Shown: one piece after another, positions 1-9,383 of the stretch
Layout: each line of letters begins with the position of its first letter
Position numbering within the stretch: the stretch's first letter is position 1
Source of the DNA: Vicingaceae bacterium
GTDB taxonomy: Bacteria; Bacteroidota; Bacteroidia; Flavobacteriales_E; Vicingaceae
Assembly: GCA_028336925.1 (NCBI GenBank)
Contig: JAOKVV010000015.1
Coordinates: 1-36,629 of the forward strand
Reading direction: 5' to 3'
DNA length: 36,629 bases
The notes under the pieces: generated by a model
Database searches by the model: none
Told to the model about the DNA's origin: nothing
What the model saw: the letters and a program-made list of their open reading frames with translations, nothing else
Translations under genes and position numbers: made by a program

Positions 1-1443
1 TTTGGCGGTGATGGTGATCTCGCTTTCCGAAAAATAATACCTGCGTTATATTACAGGTTTTTAGATGGCCAAATTTGTTCTAAATCTAGAATTCTTGCTA
101 CAAGTAGAACAGAAAGATCTCAAGAAGAGTATCTTTTACAGCTAAAAAATGAATTGCAAAAACATATTAAATCCATTGATAAAAAAAATATGGATGTAAT
201 GTTTAAGGCGATGACTCACCTGTGCATTAAAGATAAAAATGATAAGGAAGGCATATCAAATTGGTTTCAAAATAATGATATTGACATAAGTATATTTTAT
301 TTAGCAACTCCTGCAAGTGCTTTTGGCGAGTTAAGTCAATTTTTAGATGAGTGCAATTTGATAAACAGCAACAGCCGAATTGTTTTAGAGAAGCCTTTAG
401 GTACTGACCTTGATAGTTCTGAGTTGATTAATAGTGAAGTTGCTAAGTATTTCACTGAAAAGCAAATTTATCGTATTGATCATTACTTGGGTAAAGAGAC
501 TGTTCAAAATCTGATGGTTTTAAGATTTGCTAATAATATTTTTGAGCGTTCTTGGAATTCTCAAAGTATTGATAACGTTCAAATAACAGTTTCTGAATCA
601 TTAGGGGTTGGTACTCGCGGTAATTATTATGATAAGTCTGGAGCATTAAAAGACATGGTTCAAAATCACCTTCTTCAGTTGTTGTGTCTAATTGCAATGG
701 AGCCTCCTTCAAAACTAGATGCTGATGAAGTTAGGGATGAAAAATTAAAAGTGTTAAAATCACTCCGACCTTTTGATGAACAATCGATAAGGACGGGAAC
801 AGTTAAAGGACAGTACACAAGAGGTCATTCAAGTGAAGGGCCTTTAGCATCTTACCTTGAGGATATTGGGAAGTATGAATCACAGAACGATACGTTCGTT
901 GCTCTAAAAACTTACATTGATAATTGGCGTTGGTCTGGAGTGCCCTTTTATTTAAGAACAGGTAAGCGAATGATTCACCGTTATTCAGAGATTATAATTA
1001 ATTTTAAAGAAGTGCCTCATAATATTTTTCCCAAAAAGGAGAAAAGTATACCTAATAATAGATTATCTATACTTCTTCAACCTGAAGAAAAAATTGAGTT
1101 ATTACAAATGGTAAAGGTTCCTGGCCCCGGGGGGTATAGGTTTAAACCTATTTCTTTAGAGCTAGATTATGCAGACCATTTTGAGGACCGATTTCCTGAC
1201 GCATATGAAAGATTGTTAATGGATGTTGTAAGAGGAAATCAAACTTTATTTATGAGAAGAGATGAAGTTAAAGCAAGTTGGACTTGGATCGAATCAATTA
1301 TTCAAAATTGGAAAAAGGTAGGAGTAACGAATCATTTATATGAAGCTGGTACTTCTGGACCGGGAAACATTGTTATGGATCCCGGACATTCTTGGGAATT
1401 GTCAAGACACGTTGAAAAAAATAGAAGGAATGCAGGAAAATAG
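1..1443 (+). CDS. zwf: Glucose-6-phosphate 1-dehydrogenase, 5' end cut by window edge
   Basis: Oxidises glucose-6-phosphate to 6-phosphoglucono-lactone in the cytoplasm, the entry step of the ED and oxidative pentose phosphate routes. The frame is open from base 1 and begins inside the nucleotide-binding motif (FGGDGDLAFRK), so only about 5-15 residues are missing; 480 residues are visible against a family length near 490-500. The active-site motif RIDHYLGKE lies at 472-498. Any start inside the window, such as the TTG at 154, would delete the Rossmann motif and is rejected. The C-terminus has the usual G6PD-type ending. It overlaps the next gene (pgl) by 14 nt and heads a tightly packed operon. 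No 6-phosphogluconate dehydrogenase gene is in the window, so the product is most likely channelled to edd/eda. Confidence 0.95.
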   Translation, partial: FGGDGDLAFRKIIPALYYRFLDGQICSKSRILATSRTERSQEEYLLQLKNELQKHIKSIDKKNMDVMFKAMTHLCIKDKNDKEGISNWFQNNDIDISIFYLATPASAFGELSQFLDECNLINSNSRIVLEKPLGTDLDSSELINSEVAKYFTEKQIYRIDHYLGKETVQNLMVLRFANNIFERSWNSQSIDNVQITVSESLGVGTRGNYYDKSGALKDMVQNHLLQLLCLIAMEPPSKLDADEVRDEKLKVLKSLRPFDEQSIRTGTVKGQYTRGHSSEGPLASYLEDIGKYESQNDTFVALKTYIDNWRWSGVPFYLRTGKRMIHRYSEIIINFKEVPHNIFPKKEKSIPNNRLSILLQPEEKIELLQMVKVPGPGGYRFKPISLELDYADHFEDRFPDAYERLLMDVVRGNQTLFMRRDEVKASWTWIESIIQNWKKVGVTNHLYEAGTSGPGNIVMDPGHSWELSRHVEKNRRNAGK

Positions 1444-2107
1444 CAGGGATGTATTAGAAGATAGATTGGTTTCTGAAATAGTTCTGAAATTAAGAAAAGG
1501 GATTAATGATAATGGTCAAGCATCATTAGGTGTTTCAGGAGGTTCTACGCCTGTAAATCTATTTAAGAAACTTTCTAAAACAGAGATTCAGTGGAATAAG
1601 ATATTTATATTTCCGGTCGATGATAGGGTATTACCTGATAATCATCCTGACCAAAATGGCACTTTAATCAAACAAAATTTACTTATAAATAAGGCAAAGC
1701 ATGCCACATTTATACCTTTAATACATTTTTATAATGATAGTAAAATCAATTTGTTAAAGGCACAAACAATTTTAGATTCAATTGATAGGCCTTTTGACGT
1801 TTTAATTTTAGGTATGGGAACAGATGGTCATACAGCATCCTTGTTTCCAAACAGTGAGGGTATTAAAAACGGAATGGATATAAATAATAATGAGCTGTTG
1901 GTAGAAATAAAGCCTACGCTGGCTCCTTATACTCGTATTTCTTTAACGCGAAGCACTATAGAACAATCTAAAAATATTTATTTGCATATTTATGGTAATG
2001 AGAAGAAAATGGTATATGATAAGGCTAAATCTTCTGATAATCATGAGCTTTATCCCATTTCTGCATTTATGAATATGCCAAATTTTAATTTATACTGGAC
2101 AGAATGA
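1430..2107 (+). CDS. pgl: 6-phosphogluconolactonase
   Basis: Hydrolyses 6-phosphogluconolactone to 6-phosphogluconate in the cytoplasm. The family signatures GVSGGSTP (residues 34-41), a DDR...N stretch (about 64-76) and LGMGTDGHTASLFP are all visible. I chose the ATG at 1430, giving 225 aa, the usual length for the DevB/SOL family. An in-frame ATG at 1340 would add 30 residues buried in zwf and is unlikely. The gene overlaps the end of zwf by 14 nt and the start of edd by an ATGA tetranucleotide, which points to translational coupling. Confidence 0.93.
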   Translation: MQENSRDVLEDRLVSEIVLKLRKGINDNGQASLGVSGGSTPVNLFKKLSKTEIQWNKIFIFPVDDRVLPDNHPDQNGTLIKQNLLINKAKHATFIPLIHFYNDSKINLLKAQTILDSIDRPFDVLILGMGTDGHTASLFPNSEGIKNGMDINNNELLVEIKPTLAPYTRISLTRSTIEQSKNIYLHIYGNEKKMVYDKAKSSDNHELYPISAFMNMPNFNLYWTE

Positions 2108-3906
2108 AGAAGGAAATAATTGAAATCACTGAAAGAATCAAACTCCGCTCAGCAGAAACGAGAAATAGCTATGTTGAACAAATGGAAATTGCCATTAGTA
2201 AACAAGTAACTAGAAGTGGATTAGCCTGTGGTAATCTTGCACACGCTTTTGCAGCTTGTTCTGATGATGAGAAAATGGATCTTAGTGGAGAATCAAAGCT
2301 CAATATAGGTATCATAACTGCATTTAATGATATGTTGAGTGCACATAAGACCTATGAGGACTATCCAAAGGATATCAGAAAATTTGCTCAAAAATACGGT
2401 GGAGTGGCTCAAGTAGCATCAGGTGTTCCTGCAATGTGCGATGGCGTAACACAAGGCCAAGAAGGAATGGAGCTTTCTTTACTTAGCCGTGATATTATAG
2501 CACTTTCTACAGCAATTGGAATGTCACATCAGATGTTTGACGGCGGATTATGTTTAGGTATATGCGACAAAATTGTTCCTGGAATGATGATTGGTGCTCT
2601 TCGTTTTGGTCATTTACCATTTATTTTTATGCCTGGTGGCCCAATGGAAACAGGAATTTCAAATGAGGAAAAGTCCCATTTCAGAAGGCTTTATGCTGAT
2701 GGGAAAATTGGAAGAAAAGAACTGCTTGAGGCTGAATCAAAATCTTATCATTCGGCAGGGACTTGCACATTTTATGGAACTGCAAATAGTAATCAAATGT
2801 TAATGGAAATAATGGGTGTTCATTTACCTGGATCATCTTTTGTTAACCCTGGCACCGAATTAAGGAGTAGGCTAAATGAATATGCTGTTAAGAGAGTATT
2901 AGAAATTGGAAAAAAAACAGATGAATTTACGCCATTATATAAAATTATAAGTGCTGAAAGTGTTGTAAATGCTATTGTTGGTTTAGTTGCTACAGGTGGT
3001 TCAACCAACCATACTATCCATTTAATTGCAATAGCAAAAGCAGCTGGAATAATAATAGATTGGGATGATTTTAATGATATTTCTGAAGTAGTTCCTTTAA
3101 TTACTAGAGTTTATCCTAATGGGTCTGCTGATATCAATCATTTTCAAGCATGTGGGGGAATGGGCTACCTTATTAAAACGCTAAGAGATGGCGGTTACCT
3201 TAATGATAATGTAGAAACTGTTGTAGGGAAAGGATTGGAAAAATATTGTCAAGAACCTTACCTTTTAAATGGCGAGCTTAAATGGAAAAATTCTCCTTCA
3301 GAGTCATTGGATGATTCTGTTTTAAGATCATATAATGCTCCATTCTCATCTACTGGTGGATTAAAATGTTTAAAAGGAAATCTTGGAAGATCCATAATTA
3401 AGGTTTCCTCTGTGAAGGAGGAGCACCGTAAAGTTACAGCCAAGGCTCGTGTCTTTACAGATCAAGATGATGTTATGACTGCCTTTAAAAAGGGAGAATT
3501 GAATAAAGATGTAATTGTGGTAGTAAAAAATCAAGGCGCGTTAACCAACGGCATGCCTGAATTACACAAGTTAACTCCCTCCCTTACTATTTTGCAGAAT
3601 CAAGGTTATAAGGTTGCTTTAGTTACAGATGGAAGAATGTCAGGAGCATCAGGAAAGGTTCCAGCTGCAATTCATTTAAGCCCTGAAAGTAGCATGGGAG
3701 GCAATGTTTCTAAATTAGAAGATGGAGACTTGATTGAACTTGACGCAGTGGCAGGAACCCTTAATTGCATTAATTTTGATGAAGTTCAAAAGCGATCTAT
3801 TAAAGTAAATCAAAATCTAAATTCGTATGGCGTTGGTCGTGAGTTGTTCAATGCCGTAAGGCCTCTTATAACAACTAGTGAGGAAGGCGCATCTTTTATT
3901 ATTTAA
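2104..3906 (+). CDS. edd: 6-phosphogluconate dehydratase (Entner-Doudoroff)
   Basis: Dehydrates 6-phosphogluconate to 2-keto-3-deoxy-6-phosphogluconate (KDPG), the committing step of the ED pathway. It is a 600-residue member of the IlvD/Edd iron-sulfur dehydratases. Three cluster cysteines sit in typical contexts: C112 (MCDGVTQG), C154 (GICDK) and C221 (GTCTFYG). The length is typical of Edd rather than dihydroxy-acid dehydratase (about 560 aa), and the placement between pgl and eda settles the substrate. The stop codon is followed immediately by the ATG of eda with no gap. Dihydroxy-acid dehydratase is the only serious alternative and the context argues against it. Confidence 0.96.
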   Translation: MKKEIIEITERIKLRSAETRNSYVEQMEIAISKQVTRSGLACGNLAHAFAACSDDEKMDLSGESKLNIGIITAFNDMLSAHKTYEDYPKDIRKFAQKYGGVAQVASGVPAMCDGVTQGQEGMELSLLSRDIIALSTAIGMSHQMFDGGLCLGICDKIVPGMMIGALRFGHLPFIFMPGGPMETGISNEEKSHFRRLYADGKIGRKELLEAESKSYHSAGTCTFYGTANSNQMLMEIMGVHLPGSSFVNPGTELRSRLNEYAVKRVLEIGKKTDEFTPLYKIISAESVVNAIVGLVATGGSTNHTIHLIAIAKAAGIIIDWDDFNDISEVVPLITRVYPNGSADINHFQACGGMGYLIKTLRDGGYLNDNVETVVGKGLEKYCQEPYLLNGELKWKNSPSESLDDSVLRSYNAPFSSTGGLKCLKGNLGRSIIKVSSVKEEHRKVTAKARVFTDQDDVMTAFKKGELNKDVIVVVKNQGALTNGMPELHKLTPSLTILQNQGYKVALVTDGRMSGASGKVPAAIHLSPESSMGGNVSKLEDGDLIELDAVAGTLNCINFDEVQKRSIKVNQNLNSYGVGRELFNAVRPLITTSEEGASFII

Positions 3907-4491
3907 ATGGATAATCAAAATAAAATAGGAACTATATTAAGTTCAAGTTCTGTAATTCCCGTAGTTAGCTTTGATAAAGGTGATAATCCTGTCGAGTTTG
4001 TTAATTTTCTTATCAAACAAGGTATAAATTGCATTGAAGTTACACTAAGAAATGATTTTGCAATTGAAGCTATTAGGCTGATAAAGAAAAGTCTACCTGA
4101 AAATTTTTATTTGGGAGTAGGTACTGTGGTCAATGCTTCTCAAGTTGATGAACTTAAAAAAATTGGAGTTGATTTTATGGTTAGTCCAGGATCAAATTTA
4201 GAACTTATAAAAATAATGCAACAGAGCGGAATTGCTTTTCTTCCTGGGGTATCTACTCCATCTGAAATAATTGGAGCCATTCAATTGGGACTTACTTATC
4301 TTAAATTTTTTCCTGCAAACCTTTTCGGAGGGATAAATGCATTAAAAACTTATTCATCTGTTTTTCCAAATATTATTTTTTGCCCAACAGGTGGTATAAG
4401 TCAAATGAATTATATTGAATTTTTGGATCTTCCGAATGTTATATCAGTTGGAGGTACATGGATTCAAAAAAAATATTATAAAAAGAATTAA
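3907..4491 (+). CDS. eda: KDPG aldolase (2-keto-3-deoxy-6-phosphogluconate aldolase)
   Basis: Splits KDPG into pyruvate and glyceraldehyde-3-phosphate, completing the ED pathway. The protein is a compact class I TIM-barrel aldolase of 194 aa. The catalytic Glu is E44 (CIEVTLR) and the Schiff-base Lys is K133 in LKFFPA. The GVGTV, SPG and PTGG phosphate-binding stretches are present. It is slightly shorter than the usual 205-215 aa but shows no internal gap. The edd stop abuts its ATG, and the sugar kinase gene starts 1 nt after its stop. Confidence 0.95.
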   Translation: MDNQNKIGTILSSSSVIPVVSFDKGDNPVEFVNFLIKQGINCIEVTLRNDFAIEAIRLIKKSLPENFYLGVGTVVNASQVDELKKIGVDFMVSPGSNLELIKIMQQSGIAFLPGVSTPSEIIGAIQLGLTYLKFFPANLFGGINALKTYSSVFPNIIFCPTGGISQMNYIEFLDLPNVISVGGTWIQKKYYKKN

Positions 4492-4492
4492 T

Positions 4493-5389
4493 ATGATAGC
4501 TGTCGCAGAAAGTGGTTCTACTAAAACACAGTGGTTTATAATTTCTTCTAACGGGACAATTAAACAAGAAATCTCTACAAGAGGATTTAACCCTGATTTT
4601 CATGATTCAAAATTTATTGAATTAGCACTTTTGGAAAATGAAGAAATTAATTTTTATTCTCAATCCATAAGTTTGGTTTATTTTTTTGGCGCTAGTTGTT
4701 CAAGTACCAACAACATCAATAAAGTTAAAGGAGGGTTGCAATCAATATTTAAGAATGCCGAGATACAGGTTGAACATGATTTATCTGCCAGCGCATATGC
4801 TTTATATCAAGGAAATCCTGTTATAAGTTGTATTATTGGAACAGGTTCTAATTCTGTATTATTTGACGGTGTAAAAATGTTTGAAGAAATACCTGCCTTG
4901 GGTTTCTTTCTCGGTGATGAATGCAGCGGTGCTTATTTTGGGAAACAACTTTTAAAAGACTTTTTTTACAAAAAATTGCCTGTAGATATTCATGATACTT
5001 TAATTCAGGACTATAATTTAGAATGGAATAAGGTTAGAGAAATTATTTATGGTTCAAAGGATGCCAATGTATTTTTAGCCTCCTTTATGCCTTTTATAAT
5101 GAGGTATAAAGGTTCTGCCTATATTGATCAATTGCTCAATGAAGGAATTAAAAATTTCATTGATTTACATATTGACTGTTTTGCAGCTTATAATTGTAAA
5201 GAAGTTGGTTTTGTTGGTTCTATTGCAGGTATATTAAAGCATTCGATACAAATTCAGTTAGAAGCTAAAGGGTATAAATTAGGGAAAATAATACATAGCC
5301 CCGGAAGAGATCTTGTAAATTATTTACTTCAGGAAAGAAAAATTCTTGATTCAAAAGTATTAGAATCTAAAAGGACCACACTGAAATAA
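4493..5389 (+). CDS. BadF/BadG-type sugar kinase, candidate glucokinase of the operon
   Basis: A 298-aa member of the BadF/BadG/BcrA/BcrD ATPase family, which includes N-acetylglucosamine kinases (ASKHA fold). The N-terminal phosphate-1 motif reads AESGSTKTQW, the second phosphate motif is IIGTGSNS, and an LGDECSGAYFG loop follows. I chose the ATG at 4493, 1 nt after eda, because it puts the motif at the N-terminus; an upstream in-frame ATG at 4415 is inside eda. Its stop shares one base with the GH17 start. The operon has no ROK or Glk glucokinase, so this kinase probably makes glucose-6-phosphate from glucose released by the glucanases; that role is inference. A clear paralogue lies at 33085. 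Confidence 0.85.
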   Translation: MIAVAESGSTKTQWFIISSNGTIKQEISTRGFNPDFHDSKFIELALLENEEINFYSQSISLVYFFGASCSSTNNINKVKGGLQSIFKNAEIQVEHDLSASAYALYQGNPVISCIIGTGSNSVLFDGVKMFEEIPALGFFLGDECSGAYFGKQLLKDFFYKKLPVDIHDTLIQDYNLEWNKVREIIYGSKDANVFLASFMPFIMRYKGSAYIDQLLNEGIKNFIDLHIDCFAAYNCKEVGFVGSIAGILKHSIQIQLEAKGYKLGKIIHSPGRDLVNYLLQERKILDSKVLESKRTTLK

Positions 5390-6624
5390 TGTCTAGTAAA
5401 TTGACTATAATTGTATTTATCACGATTCTCTTGGTTTCATGTAGTGTTGAAACTAGCGAAAAGTATACTTATACGTCAGCGGAAGAAATTCTTAACAAGT
5501 TTGGCAGTAATGCATTTTGTTATGGAGGGTATAGACATAATACTCGAGATTCAATTCCTTCTATTACCGAATTAAAGGAAGACCTTAAGGTTCTAAATGC
5601 TTTAGGTTGCCATTTGATTAGAACGTATCAAACTCAGCAATTTGGTCAAGAAAAGCGATTATTAGAAGCAATTAGAGAATTAAATAAGGAGGAAGAAAAT
5701 TTTGAAATGTATATAATGTTAGGTGCTTGGATTCAGTGCAAAGATGCTTGGACTGATAGGCCTATTCATGATCTAGAAGATACCACTAATAATAAATTAG
5801 AAATAAATCAAGCTATTGACTATGCTCAAAAATATCCTGAAATTGTTAAGATAATTGCCGTTGGTAATGAAGCTATGGTGCATTGGGCTGAGAGTTATTG
5901 GGTTGCTCCTGATATTATTTTAAAGTATGTTAAGCAATTACAGAAATTAAAAAAAAATGGTCTGATTGATTCTAAGCTGTGGGTTACTAGTTCAGACAAT
6001 TTTGCTTCATGGGGTGGAGGACCAAATGAATATAAAACCATTGTCTTAGAAGAGCTAATTAGGAGAGTCGACTTTGTTTCCATTCACACTTATCCTTTTC
6101 ATGACACACACTATAATTCTGAATTCTGGGATGAAGTTCAAATTGATACTGTTTTAACAGCTGAAAAAAAAATACTTTTAGCTATTGACAAGTCAGTTAA
6201 TTACGCAAAAAATCAATTTCTTTCAACTCAGGCATTTATACAATCTATTTCCCCAAAGAAATTGTGTTCTATTGGAGAGACCGGCTGGGCAAGTATGGAT
6301 AACAAGTTTATGGGTGCTACGGGAAGTAAAGCTGCTGATGAATTTAAGCAAGGATTATATTATAAAGGTATTAGACAGTGGACAATCGATGATAATATTC
6401 CCTGTTTTTATTTTCAAATTTTTAATGAACCTTGGAAGGATAGAGAAAATGTAAACGGCTCAGAAAATCATTTTGGTTTAATTTCCGAAACAGGTAATGT
6501 CAAGTTTGCCCTTTGGAAGGAGTTTGATGAGTCAAATTTATCAACTTATACTCGACATAATTTTCTTTCTAAATCTTATAATGGAAATGATAGTATTTTA
6601 CAGTCCATTTCAATTCCACTTTAG
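5389..6624 (+). CDS. GH17-family beta-1,3-glucanase-like lipoprotein
   Basis: A 411-aa glycoside hydrolase that should act on beta-1,3-glucan or its oligosaccharides at the cell envelope. The N-terminus is a lipoprotein signal with lipobox LVSC (Cys18). The clan GH-A TIM barrel shows the expected catalytic pair: acid/base E161 in VGNE and nucleophile E297 in GETGW, plus a SIHTYPF strand. The family contains endo-1,3-glucanases and, in bacteria, glucosyltransferases, so hydrolysis versus transglycosylation cannot be settled from sequence. It overlaps the kinase stop by one base and precedes the sugar porter by 24 nt, the widest gap in the operon. Confidence 0.85.
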   Translation: MSSKLTIIVFITILLVSCSVETSEKYTYTSAEEILNKFGSNAFCYGGYRHNTRDSIPSITELKEDLKVLNALGCHLIRTYQTQQFGQEKRLLEAIRELNKEEENFEMYIMLGAWIQCKDAWTDRPIHDLEDTTNNKLEINQAIDYAQKYPEIVKIIAVGNEAMVHWAESYWVAPDIILKYVKQLQKLKKNGLIDSKLWVTSSDNFASWGGGPNEYKTIVLEELIRRVDFVSIHTYPFHDTHYNSEFWDEVQIDTVLTAEKKILLAIDKSVNYAKNQFLSTQAFIQSISPKKLCSIGETGWASMDNKFMGATGSKAADEFKQGLYYKGIRQWTIDDNIPCFYFQIFNEPWKDRENVNGSENHFGLISETGNVKFALWKEFDESNLSTYTRHNFLSKSYNGNDSILQSISIPL

Positions 6625-6648
6625 CGCTAATTAAATAAACCCTTAAAT

Positions 6649-8190
6649 ATGTCAAAAAAGATAGTTTTTATTGCATTTGTAGTTTCTCTTGGCGGATTCC
6701 TTTTTGGATTTGATGCTGGTATCATCTCAGGGGTTATGTCTTATGCAGGTCCTGAATTTAATCTAAATGATTTACAAGTTGGTTGGGTTGTTAGCTCACC
6801 TTCCTTCGCTGCTATGATTGCTATGTTAATTGCAGGGAAGTTGAGTGATATCATTGGAAGAAAAAAAATTCTTATTGTAGTTGCATTTCTTTATGCTTTG
6901 TCGGCCTTACTTTCAGCATTGGCTAGTTCGTATGAAATGCTATATATTTCAAGGATGATTGGAGGGCTTGCTTTTGGTGCGGCCTTGATTTTAGCTCCTG
7001 CCTATATTGCAGAAATTTCATCCGCTAAAAATAGAGGCAAGTTAGTTTCAATACAACAATTAAATATAGTTTTTGGATTTTTTGCAGCTTTTTTAAGTAA
7101 CTATTATTTCAATAAATACAATAATATATCTGATAATTTTTTAACTGACGAAAATGTTTGGCGATGGATGTTAGGGGTAGAATTATTGCCTGCTATTCTT
7201 TATTTTATATTTCTATTTTATGTTCCTAAAAGTCCGCGCTGGCTTTATAACAAAAATTTCACAGAAGAGGCTAAACAAGTATTGCAGGAAATATACGGGA
7301 AAGAGAAAGGAAAAGAGGAGTTGGATTCGATTAAAATTATGGACAAAACTAAAGCGATACAAGAGAGCTCTTTGAAAGTATTGCTAACTCCGGCCTTTCG
7401 TTATATCATGCTAATTGGTCTAACGATTGGAATCCTTCAGCAAATAACAGGTATTAATGCAGTTTATTTTTATGCTACATCAATTTTTAAGCAGACAGGT
7501 ATTGGAACTGATGCAGCTTTCTCTTCAGGAGTTTTATTAAGTTTCATAACAGTTTTATTCACTTTTGTTGCAATTTATTTAATTGATCGAATGGGTAGGC
7601 GATCCTTAATGATTATTGGTACAGCAGGTATTGCAATTAGTTTATTATTGTGTTCTTATGGTTTTTATTCTGCAGATTACCAACTCACTAAGGCAAAAGT
7701 CAGCCAAGTAGAATTAATAGAATTAACAACTGATGACTTGGCGGTTACTTTTGGTAAATCGTACTCTAATGACATAGAATTTAAAAATGAAGTTAAAGCT
7801 TTAATTGGCGATCAACTCTATGCAAAAAATGAGGGATCAATTCTTGAAGCAGCTATTGAAATGAATGCAAATTTTGTTTTGATTGGAATATTAGGGTTTA
7901 TTGCCTGTTTTGCTTTTTCACTTGGCCCTGTTATGTGGGTATTACTTTCAGAGTTATATCCGGTTAAGATACGAGGTCTCGCTATTGGTACAATAGGTTT
8001 TGTGAACTCATTTATTAGTTGGCTTATTCAACAAATATTCCCATGGGAACTTTCAACCCTTGGTAATGGTTTGACTTTTGCCATATTTGGTTTGATTGCA
8101 GTTATTGGATTTTTTATAATTCTTAAAATTTTACCTGAAACTAAAGGTAAAACTTTAGAGGAATTGGAACATCAATTAATAAAAAGATGA
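6649..8190 (+). CDS. MFS sugar porter (SP family), inner membrane
   Basis: A 12-helix sugar importer of the sugar porter family (XylE/GLUT type), 513 aa. Visible signatures are GKLSDIIGRKK (63-73), VPKSPRWL (192-199, the PESPRWL motif), QQITGIN (264-270, sugar-binding helix 7), DRMGRR (313-318) and PETKGKTLEEL (496-506). About 65 extra, charged residues (341-405) sit in the loop between helices 9 and 10, which should face the periplasm. It sits among glucanases, so glucose or short beta-glucan oligosaccharides are the likely cargo (inference). The stop overlaps the ATG of the GH16 lipoprotein by four bases. Confidence 0.9.
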   Translation: MSKKIVFIAFVVSLGGFLFGFDAGIISGVMSYAGPEFNLNDLQVGWVVSSPSFAAMIAMLIAGKLSDIIGRKKILIVVAFLYALSALLSALASSYEMLYISRMIGGLAFGAALILAPAYIAEISSAKNRGKLVSIQQLNIVFGFFAAFLSNYYFNKYNNISDNFLTDENVWRWMLGVELLPAILYFIFLFYVPKSPRWLYNKNFTEEAKQVLQEIYGKEKGKEELDSIKIMDKTKAIQESSLKVLLTPAFRYIMLIGLTIGILQQITGINAVYFYATSIFKQTGIGTDAAFSSGVLLSFITVLFTFVAIYLIDRMGRRSLMIIGTAGIAISLLLCSYGFYSADYQLTKAKVSQVELIELTTDDLAVTFGKSYSNDIEFKNEVKALIGDQLYAKNEGSILEAAIEMNANFVLIGILGFIACFAFSLGPVMWVLLSELYPVKIRGLAIGTIGFVNSFISWLIQQIFPWELSTLGNGLTFAIFGLIAVIGFFIILKILPETKGKTLEELEHQLIKR

Positions 8191-9383
8191 AAGTAGAAAC
8201 CATTATTATTGGGTTAGCTTTATTTGCTAGCTCATGCCATCAAAATATTAATAAATCAGATAGTAATACTCCGCCTGAAGCAGAATTAACTTCTTATGGT
8301 GCAATTATAGTTGATAGTCTTAATATTGATAATACATTTGAAATAGATATACCTGTAACAGGAAGGTATAGCATAAATATTTCAACGAATGGAAGTGATA
8401 CTTCATTCCTTTGGGTTGAGGATTATATTGAAAATGTAGATAATAGGAAGTATAATATATCAGGGAATATTTATTTTAACGAAAGTGGTGATGGTGAAAT
8501 ATTTGGATCTCCATTAGCCAAGGGAACCCATAGGATGCGTCTACATTTTTCAAATAAATACATCCATTTAGATAAATTAAAATTTCAGTTAATGCATGAA
8601 CATCAACCAACCCCTGATACTTTAATTCAGAATATGGATGGTCAAAAATGGGATTTAGTTTGGTCTGATGAATTTGAAAAAGATGGTGGTGTAGATATTG
8701 ATAAATGGTCTTTTAATGTTGGAAATTGGGGTTGGGGTAATAATGAACTTCAATTTTATACTGATAATAAAAAACAGAATGCCCGAGTTGAAACCGGAAA
8801 TCTTATTATAGAGGCTAATAAAATTAAAGATTCTAAATATTGGAATTCTGCAAGATTGACAACCCAGGGTAAAGTATCTTTTCTATATGGTAAAATCGAA
8901 TTTAGAGCTAAAGTGCCCTACGGAAGAGGGACTTGGTCTGCAGGTTGGTTATTAGGAGATGAATATAGAGATGAAATATCATGGCCCTATTGCGGTGAAA
9001 TTGATGTTTTAGAATGTGTGGGTTATGAAATTGATGATTCTACTGGAAATGGGAAAAATCATGGGAGTTGTCATACTAGAGCCTATTATTTTAAACAGAA
9101 TAATCACATAACAGGCGAAATTGAAATGGAAAATATGCATGATGCTTTTCATACATATACAGTTGAATGGTATCCTAACAAAATCGAGGCCTTTGTAGAT
9201 GGGAAGCATTATTATACCTATGATAAAATAGCAAACCGAAATGAGTGGCCATTCTATAAACCTCATAACATTATAATAAATTTAGCCATTGGTGGCGGAT
9301 GGGGAGGACTTAAAGGGCTGGACAGTAGTTTTACAAGCCATCAATATATATTAGACTACGTAAGAGTTTATAGAAGAATCTAA
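8187..9383 (+). CDS. GH16 laminarinase-like lipoprotein
   Basis: An envelope-anchored endo-beta-1,3-glucanase-type enzyme of 398 aa. The signal peptide ends in lipobox ASSC (Cys17). Residues about 30-140 form a beta-rich, CBM6-like module (tentative). The GH16 domain begins near residue 155 (WDLVWSDEF) and carries the signature GEIDVLE with catalytic E271 and E276, the form with one extra residue seen in laminarinases. It starts inside the MFS stop and its own stop shares one base with the GH30 start. A role in trimming oligosaccharides next to GH17 and GH30 is inferred from location. Confidence 0.9.
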   Translation: MKVETIIIGLALFASSCHQNINKSDSNTPPEAELTSYGAIIVDSLNIDNTFEIDIPVTGRYSINISTNGSDTSFLWVEDYIENVDNRKYNISGNIYFNESGDGEIFGSPLAKGTHRMRLHFSNKYIHLDKLKFQLMHEHQPTPDTLIQNMDGQKWDLVWSDEFEKDGGVDIDKWSFNVGNWGWGNNELQFYTDNKKQNARVETGNLIIEANKIKDSKYWNSARLTTQGKVSFLYGKIEFRAKVPYGRGTWSAGWLLGDEYRDEISWPYCGEIDVLECVGYEIDDSTGNGKNHGSCHTRAYYFKQNNHITGEIEMENMHDAFHTYTVEWYPNKIEAFVDGKHYYTYDKIANRNEWPFYKPHNIIINLAIGGGWGGLKGLDSSFTSHQYILDYVRVYRRI

